Assembly (NCBI RefSeq): GCF_000961885.1
Contig: NZ_JZKH01000029.1
Span: 22,857 to 86,856 of the forward strand
Direction of reading: 5' to 3'
Source: Streptomyces rubellomurinus
GTDB taxonomy: Bacteria; Actinomycetota; Actinomycetes; Streptomycetales; Streptomycetaceae
Length of the DNA: 64,000 nt
In this document: in pieces, positions 58,202 through 64,000 of the stretch
How the letters are laid out: the number at the start of each line of letters is the position of its first letter
Position numbering within the stretch: the first letter of the stretch is position 1
Program-made: the position numbers and the translations under genes
The notes under the pieces: generated by a model
What the model was told of the DNA's origin: nothing
Seen by the model: the letters and a program-made list of their open reading frames with translations, nothing else
The model's database searches: none

Positions 58202-59194
58202 ATGGCCGGCAACAGTGCACGCAGGAACCGCCGCAACCCCGGATCCAAGAAGGGTGCGTCTGTCGGTACCGGCGGGCACAGCCGGAAGGCGCTCCAGGGC
58301 AAGGGCCCGACCCCGCCCGGTGAGGAGCGCAAGGGCCACCCCAAGCAGCGCGCCGCCAACGCCGCGCTCAAGCGCGAGCGCGACGCCAAGTCGCGGGCCG
58401 GCATGCGCCGGGCCGGGGCCGGCGGCCGGGGCGGCCGCGGCGGCGCGGGCAGCGCCGAGCTGGTCTTCGGCCGCAACTCGGTGGTCGAGGCGCTGCAGGG
58501 CGACGTGCCGGCCAACGCGCTGTACGTCCAGCAGTTCATCGACACCGACGACCGGGTCCGCGACGCCTTCCAGGCCGCCAACGACCGCGGCATCCCGCTG
58601 ATGGAGGCGCCCCGCGCCCAGCTGGACCAGATGACCGGCGGGATGAACCACCAGGGCCTGGTGCTGCAGGTGCCGCCGTACGAGTACGCGCACCCCGAGG
58701 ACCTGCTGGCCGAGGCCGCCGACGCGGGCCAGGACCCGCTGATCATCGCCCTGGACGGCGTCACCGACTCGCGCAACCTGGGCGCCGTGGTCCGCTCCGC
58801 CGCCGCCTTCGGCGCGCACGGCGTGGTCATCCCCGAGCGCCGTGCGGCCGGGATGACCGCGGGCGCCTGGAAGACCTCCTCCGGCGCCGCGGCCCGGCTG
58901 CCCGTCGCCCGGGCCACCAACATGACCCGCACCCTGGAGGCCTACCAGAAGGCCGGCCTCATGGTGGTCGGCCTGGCGGCGGACGGCGAGGCCGAGCTGG
59001 GCGACCTGGAGCTGCTGACCGGCCCGGTCGTGATCGTCGCGGGCAGCGAGGGCAAGGGCCTGTCCCGGCTGGTGTCGGAGACCTGCGACATGCGGGTGAA
59101 GATCCCGATGTCCGGCCTGACCGAGTCGCTGAACGCCGGTGTCGCGGCGGGCATCGTGCTGTACGAGGCCGCGCGGCTGCGCGCCAAGCGCTGA
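58202..59194 (+). CDS. rlmB: 23S rRNA 2'-O-ribose methyltransferase RlmB (SpoU family)
   Basis: A 330-residue SpoU/TrmH-type enzyme that methylates a 23S rRNA guanosine ribose. A basic disordered N-terminus of about 85 residues (rich in Arg, Gly, Lys) precedes the substrate-binding domain (LVFGRNSVVEALQGDVPANA) and the trefoil-knot domain, with ALDGVTDSRNLGAVVRSAAA, PVVIVAGSEGKGLSRLV and VKIPMSGLTESLNAGVAAGI. The rlmB after cysS is a common order. ATG 58202 lies after an AGGAAGTACAGCC region. Confidence 0.95.
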   Translation: MAGNSARRNRRNPGSKKGASVGTGGHSRKALQGKGPTPPGEERKGHPKQRAANAALKRERDAKSRAGMRRAGAGGRGGRGGAGSAELVFGRNSVVEALQGDVPANALYVQQFIDTDDRVRDAFQAANDRGIPLMEAPRAQLDQMTGGMNHQGLVLQVPPYEYAHPEDLLAEAADAGQDPLIIALDGVTDSRNLGAVVRSAAAFGAHGVVIPERRAAGMTAGAWKTSSGAAARLPVARATNMTRTLEAYQKAGLMVVGLAADGEAELGDLELLTGPVVIVAGSEGKGLSRLVSETCDMRVKIPMSGLTESLNAGVAAGIVLYEAARLRAKR

Positions 59195-59204
59195 GGCCGT
59201 CGAA

Positions 59205-59230
59205 GGGCGAGCACAGGTAGGTGCTCGCCC
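59205..59230 (+). terminator. Hairpin after rlmB
   Basis: GGGCGAGCAC pairs with GTGCTCGCCC (59205-59214 with 59221-59230) with a 6-base loop, ten bases after the stop. Confidence 0.7.
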
Positions 59231-59267
59231 GCAGCCGGTCTGCTGAATTGCCCGCATTTCGGGTGAG

Positions 59268-59303
59268 AAGTGATCGGGCCCGACCGGGTCCGATCACTTT
59301 TTT
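59268..59303 (+). terminator. Rho-independent terminator with T-run
   Basis: AAGTGATCGG (59268-59277) pairs with CCGATCACTT (59290-59299) and a run of six T ends at 59303. It is one of the few classical T-tailed terminators in the window and closes the cysS-rlmB unit. Confidence 0.85.
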
Positions 59304-59378
59304 CATGATCACTTCAAGTGTGCGCCGCACATCCACCCGGGAGAGTGTCCTAAGCGGCCGTCACCCGGTTAGACGGGC

Positions 59379-61094
59379 GTGGACACCAGAACACCTCGGC
59401 GCCCCCTGCTCGGCGGTGGCAGCACCGGGATAGACGCGGGCGCGGGCCCCGGCCTCAACACCGTCAAGGTGGACTCGGACCCCGCGCGCCTCAGCAGCAC
59501 CCAGGCGAGCTTCCGGCTCCGGCTCGGCGCCCCCGTGGCGCCGATCATCGACGCCCCGGCCGGCCTGCTCTCCACCGGCGCCGCCTTCGGCGACCCGTAC
59601 GCGAACCAGGGCCTGATCCGCCGTCCGCTGGTCACCCCGCAGGTCGTCGTCCCCGCCTCCGCCGTCCCGGCGCTCGCCGGGGCCGGGGTCGGCGGGTCGG
59701 GGGTCGGTGGGGCCGGGGTCGGTGGGGCTGGTGGGGCCGGGGTCGGCGGCGCACCGCGCCGCAAGGGCCGGGTCACCGCCGTCACCTGGACCGGTCAGGC
59801 GCCCCCCGGGGACCTCGCGGCCACCCAGCTGCTGGACGCCGTCCGGCTCAGCGGCCCCGGCACCCAGGACGAGGCGGACACCCAGGTGCTCCCCTCCCTG
59901 GCGGGTGCCCGGACCGTCCCGCGCCAGCCCCGCGCGGGCGCCGGCACCGCCACCGACGCCGGCGTCGGCCCGATCGGCGAACCGCACGGCTGGACCCCCA
60001 GCGGCGAACTGCCCGAGGTCTCCGCCGCCGACGCCGAGGGCAAGCAGCCCTGGTACCCCGGCCGCCGGGTCGACCTCGGCCTGGTGCTGCTGCCGCTGCG
60101 CGCCGTCCTCGGCTCGCTCTCCGTCTACGCCGGCTTCAGCAAGCTCTGCGACCCGGTGTACTTCGACGGCGGCGAGCGCGGCTCGATGATGCGCTGGCTC
60201 TCCTCGCTGCACCCGTGGAAGGTCGCCGAACCGCTGCTGGCCTTCGCCATGGCGCACCCGGTGGGCGCCGGCCTGGTGGTGTCGTTCACCGAGATCGTGG
60301 TCGGCGTGCTCACCATCCTCGGCCTCTGGCAGCGGCTCGCGGCCGGGGCGGCGATGCTGCTCTCCGCCGCGCTGCTGTTCACCGTCAGCTGGCGGGCCGT
60401 GCCCGTCTACGACACGCCCGACCTGATCTTCCTGGCGGCCTGGAGCCCGCTGCTCATCGCCGGCGCGCCGTTCGCCTCCCTGGACGGGCGGCTCAACCTG
60501 GAGGCCTGGCGGCGGTACGGCGCGGACGCGCCGGGCGCCCTGCGCCGCCGGGTGCTGCGCCGCGGCGCGGTGGTCACCACGGTGGTCGTCGGCCTGACCC
60601 TGCTGCTCGGCTCGATGCTCGGCGCGGCCGTCCGCACCGGTGCCCGGCCGCACCAGGCGCCGGCCCGGCCCGCCACCGACTTCGGCACCCCGGTGTGGCC
60701 GGCCGGCGGCCCCTCCGGCGCCCCCGGCCAGGGCCCGTCCACCTCGCCCTCGCCCGCCGCCCCGCGCCCGACCACCCCGGCGCCCAGCGCGACGGCGCCG
60801 TCCACCGCGCCGTCCGCCAAGCCCACCGGTGCCACGCCGAGCGGCAAGCACTCCGGCAAGCCGGACGGCGGCGCCGGCACCGCCCCGGCCCCGGCCGCGC
60901 CCGCCGGCGCCCCGGCCGGTTCCGCGCCCGCCCAGCAGCGCAGCACCCCGCCCCCCGGCGGCTCGGGGACGACGCCCAAGCAGAGCCCGAGCTCCGGGCC
61001 GGGGCTGCTCGGCGGGGTCCTCGGCAGCGGCCCGCTGGCCGAGCTGGCGGGCGGCGACCGGTCCTCCCACCCGGGGGCGCCGACCGCGACCTGA
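59379..61094 (+). CDS. DoxX-family membrane protein with long N- and C-terminal extensions
   Basis: A 571-residue protein. Residues about 1-225 are soluble and partly low in complexity, with a GVGG/GAGVGG repeat from DNA tandem repeats near 59690-59750. The DoxX-like core at about 230-365 has four membrane segments: LRAVLGSLSVYAGFSKLCDP, EIVVGVLTILGLWQRLAAGA, LFTVSWRAVPVYDTPDLIFL and the segment before GAPFASLDGRLNLE. A fifth membrane segment near 390-410 leads to a Pro/Ala/Gly-rich tail of 160 residues. The function of DoxX proteins varies, with redox or lipid roles suggested. GTG 59379 has no ribosome binding site but a TTAGAC nearby, suggesting a leaderless transcript. Confidence 0.82.
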   Translation: MDTRTPRRPLLGGGSTGIDAGAGPGLNTVKVDSDPARLSSTQASFRLRLGAPVAPIIDAPAGLLSTGAAFGDPYANQGLIRRPLVTPQVVVPASAVPALAGAGVGGSGVGGAGVGGAGGAGVGGAPRRKGRVTAVTWTGQAPPGDLAATQLLDAVRLSGPGTQDEADTQVLPSLAGARTVPRQPRAGAGTATDAGVGPIGEPHGWTPSGELPEVSAADAEGKQPWYPGRRVDLGLVLLPLRAVLGSLSVYAGFSKLCDPVYFDGGERGSMMRWLSSLHPWKVAEPLLAFAMAHPVGAGLVVSFTEIVVGVLTILGLWQRLAAGAAMLLSAALLFTVSWRAVPVYDTPDLIFLAAWSPLLIAGAPFASLDGRLNLEAWRRYGADAPGALRRRVLRRGAVVTTVVVGLTLLLGSMLGAAVRTGARPHQAPARPATDFGTPVWPAGGPSGAPGQGPSTSPSPAAPRPTTPAPSATAPSTAPSAKPTGATPSGKHSGKPDGGAGTAPAPAAPAGAPAGSAPAQQRSTPPPGGSGTTPKQSPSSGPGLLGGVLGSGPLAELAGGDRSSHPGAPTAT

Positions 61095-61107
61095 CCCTCC
61101 CGTGACG

Positions 61108-61150
61108 GCGATCGGCCGGGTGCTCCGTGGGGGAGCACCCGGCCGATCGC
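61108..61150. terminator. Strong bidirectional hairpin terminator
   Basis: A perfect 19-bp stem (61108-61126 with 61132-61150) with a 5-base loop between the convergent DoxX and nucleotidyltransferase genes. Confidence 0.9.
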
Positions 61151-61157
61151 TGTTCGC

Positions 61158-61199
61158 TGTTCGTGGGTCAGTGCCCGCTGTTCGCGGGTCAGTGCTCGC
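61158..61199. repeat. 21-bp tandem repeat behind the nucleotidyltransferase gene, two units
   Basis: Units 61158-61178 and 61179-61199 differ at two bases and lie directly beside the stop codon of the minus-strand gene; read on that strand each contains TGA. Confidence 0.82.
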
Positions 61200-61202
61200 G
61201 GC

Positions 61203-62012
61203 TCACTGCGGGGCCCGGCCGGCGCCGGAGGCGAGCTCCTTGGCCGCCTCGGTGAGGTCCTTGGCGGTGTCGATCGCGCGCCAGTACACGCCCTGCGGCA
61301 GCTGGTAGCCCGCCAGCCGCTTGCTGCGGGCGAGTTGCGGGAAGGTGGTGCGCTCGTGGTCGCCGACGTCCGGCAGCAGCTCGGCGAACTCCGGGCTGAA
61401 CACGTACAGGCCCGCGTTGATCAGGAACGGCGAGGGCGGCGCCTCGATGAAGTCCAGCACGTTGCCGAACTGGTCGGTCTCCACGGCGCCCCACGGGATC
61501 CGCGGCCGGGCCAGCGCGAGCGTCGCGACGGCGTCCCGCTCGTGGTGGAAGGCGGCCATGTCGCGCAGGCTGAAGCGGGTCCAGATGTCGCCGTTGGTGG
61601 CGTACCAGGGCTCGTCCGGGCGGGGCAGCGCCTTCGCCGCGTACTTCAGCCCGCCGCCGCGCCCGAGCGGTTCGGCCTCGATCACCGTGCGCACCCGCAG
61701 CGGGAGGTCCGCCTTGTCGAGCCACTCCTCCAGCACGTCGGCGAGGTGCCCGCAGGAGACCACGGCGTCGGTGACGCCCTCGGAGGCCAGCCAGGCCAGC
61801 TGGTGGCCCAGGATCGGCGTGCCCGTCCCCGGGATCTCGACCAGCGGCTTCGGGCGGTCGTCCGTGTAGGGCCGCAGCCGGGAGCCCTGGCCGCCGGCCA
61901 GGATCACGGCCTGGGTGACGGGCGTCGTGGTCGGCCGGGTCGGGTGCGGCGGCGCGGCCTGCGGGTGCGGCGGGGGCGCGGGAGCGGCGGTGGGGCCGGA
62001 GTCAGCGGTCAT
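61203..62012 (-). CDS. Sugar-phosphate nucleotidyltransferase
   Basis: A 269-residue nucleotidyltransferase of the glucose-1-phosphate/mannose-1-phosphate type, making NDP-sugars. After a Pro-rich N-terminus of about 30 residues come AVILAGGQGSRLRPYTDDRP with KPLVEI (nucleotide and metal loop), WYATNGDIWTRFSLRDMAAF and WGAVETDQFGNVLDFIE. The lack of a C-terminal left-handed helix domain fits the short RfbA/RmlA-like or GMP-type group. The sugar cannot be assigned. It diverges from nothing and reads in the same direction as the next two genes. Confidence 0.9.
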   Translation of the reverse strand: MTADSGPTAAPAPPPHPQAAPPHPTRPTTTPVTQAVILAGGQGSRLRPYTDDRPKPLVEIPGTGTPILGHQLAWLASEGVTDAVVSCGHLADVLEEWLDKADLPLRVRTVIEAEPLGRGGGLKYAAKALPRPDEPWYATNGDIWTRFSLRDMAAFHHERDAVATLALARPRIPWGAVETDQFGNVLDFIEAPPSPFLINAGLYVFSPEFAELLPDVGDHERTTFPQLARSKRLAGYQLPQGVYWRAIDTAKDLTEAAKELASGAGRAPQ

Positions 62013-62113
62013 GGCTGAACGATAAGCCGCGCCGGGCGGGTGCGCGCCTCAACCGGCGCTGGGCGGCGCGGAGTTGCCGCGCTGCCGTGGTGCCGCGCTG
62101 CCGGACCCGTGCC

Positions 62114-62560
62114 TCAGCCGACGACGCCGGCCGCGAACGCGCCGTCGCAGACCGGACGCGCGAAGGAGCGGGCCCGCTGCACGTCGCCCTGGTACTTGCG
62201 CACCGCCGCCTTGCCCAACTCCGTGGCCAGCGAGGTGCAGTACGGCGTCAGCGCGGGCTGCTCGCGCATCGAGCGCTCCAGCAGGTCCAGCGCGGCGGAC
62301 GGGTTCTTCGCACGGAGCTCGTCCAGCAGCGCCACCCGCAGCGACTCCTGCGGGGCGAGCCCGTCCGGGGACTTGGCGGTGGCCCCCGCGGAACGGCCGA
62401 TCCCGGCGCCGTCGCCGCTGGACGCCGCCACGACCTGCTGATCGAGCCCGGTCGGCGGGGCCCACGGGACCCGGGTCACGGCGAGGGTGCCGGTCGTCAC
62501 CAGGACGACCGGCAGGGTCAGGGCGACGGTCTGGCCGATTCGGCGCACAAGCTGCTTCAC
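62114..62560 (-). CDS. Exported or membrane-anchored protein, unknown function
   Basis: A 148-residue protein with an N-terminal membrane segment or signal sequence (about 9-29) and a helical external part with RVALLDELRAKNPSAALDLL, LERSMREQPALTPYCTSLAT and KYQGDVQRARSFARPVCDGA. Two cysteines may form a disulfide. GTG 62560 lacks a ribosome binding site, and TACGCT seven bases upstream suggests a leaderless transcript. I do not recognise the family, but the helical end recalls small Streptomyces proteins encoded near msiK. Confidence 0.7.
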   Translation of the reverse strand: MKQLVRRIGQTVALTLPVVLVTTGTLAVTRVPWAPPTGLDQQVVAASSGDGAGIGRSAGATAKSPDGLAPQESLRVALLDELRAKNPSAALDLLERSMREQPALTPYCTSLATELGKAAVRKYQGDVQRARSFARPVCDGAFAAGVVG

Positions 62561-62666
62561 GCTCAGGAGCGTAGCGGTGGGTAGGGGCCGGTTCGCCCTC
62601 CGTTACACCAACGAGTGACACGGTGTCCGGTTTCGTCCCTGCACCGTGTTGACACGGGGGTGTACG

Positions 62667-62708
62667 GACGGAGCCCGCCCGACCGGGGAGGGCCGGGCGG
62701 GCTCCGTC
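62667..62708. terminator. Hairpin terminator of msiK
   Basis: A 15-bp stem (62667-62681 with 62694-62708) with a 12-base loop, 16 bases after the msiK stop on the minus strand. Confidence 0.85.
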
Positions 62709-62723
62709 GGAACCACCGTCAGG

Positions 62724-63821
<1,098 letters not shown>

Positions 63822-63900
63822 GGGTCGTTGTCTCCTTCACCGGCAGGAACGTGCCGGACGATCCGAGTAAAGGGGTGTCGTCTTTCGCCGCCGGTCCGTC

Positions 63901-63916
63901 ACTGGTCTGAACCACT
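63901..63916. promoter_or_regulatory. Candidate DasR-responsive element (dre) before msiK
   Basis: ACTGGTCTGAACCACT differs from the consensus ACTGGTCTAGACCACT only in the two central bases. It lies 80 bases upstream of msiK. Since MsiK energises the chitobiose importer, control by DasR would make sense. Confidence 0.75.
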
Positions 63917-64000
63917 ACACGAACCGACTCCCCGCGACGCTACCCGCGCCCCCGCCGCTTGTCAGCCCCCCGCCCGCCCCGATTCCGCATCGGTTCCATC

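Overview
The window is very GC-rich chromosomal DNA with almost every third codon position G or C, frequent GTG starts and AGGAGG-type ribosome binding sites. Genes for mycothiol synthesis (mshA), CarD, a PhoU/PhoR/PhoP set, an MsiK-type sugar-importer ATPase, an AA10 chitin/cellulose oxidase and many ECF sigma, TetR, LysR and MerR regulators point to a Streptomycetaceae actinomycete (Streptomyces or Kitasatospora). I count 62 protein genes, two of them missed by a normal length cutoff or start rule (a 59-residue Cys-rich peptide and ispD with a CTG start). I see no rRNA or tRNA genes, CRISPR array, transposase or phage gene.

Layout. 1-14 kb is a mixed regulatory and accessory stretch: a tyrosine phosphatase (cut by the window edge), a VC0807-type membrane protein, an ECF sigma factor coupled to a membrane protein, a Ser/Thr kinase, TatA, two methyltransferases, a TetR/MFS efflux pair, and an LCAD-like acyl-CoA dehydrogenase divergent from a double-headed TetR regulator. 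14-24 kb has a small secreted Asn/Gly-rich protein, an Hsp90-family ATPase followed by a large TPR protein, then DedA, a ThrE-type exporter, a membrane protein and an NlpC/P60 cell-wall hydrolase. 24-33 kb holds small membrane proteins, three GNAT enzymes (one Eis-like), a TetR, a macrodomain protein, a divergent LysR/MFS pair and YceI. 33-43 kb holds an SNF2 helicase, an ECF41/SigJ-type sigma, a MerR regulator fused to a sliding-clamp-like domain, an XRE/HBHA-like/DUF2516 trio resembling mycobacterial Rv0474-Rv0476, a receiver-PP2C phosphatase and a second macrodomain protein.

43-64 kb looks like conserved streptomycete core: mshA, YbjN, an MFS gene, gpmA, a copper LPMO, the Cys-rich peptide, phoU divergent from phoR-phoP, a lipoprotein, carD, ispD-ispF, an F420/FMN-type oxidoreductase, cysS, rlmB, a DoxX protein, a nucleotidyltransferase and msiK. 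Candidate DasR (dre) sites lie before both the LPMO and msiK, which would tie chitin attack to import of its products.

Many genes end in strong hairpins, often shared by convergent genes. A striking window-wide pattern is a short tandem repeat (7-29 bp units) that spans or directly follows the stop codon of at least nine genes.
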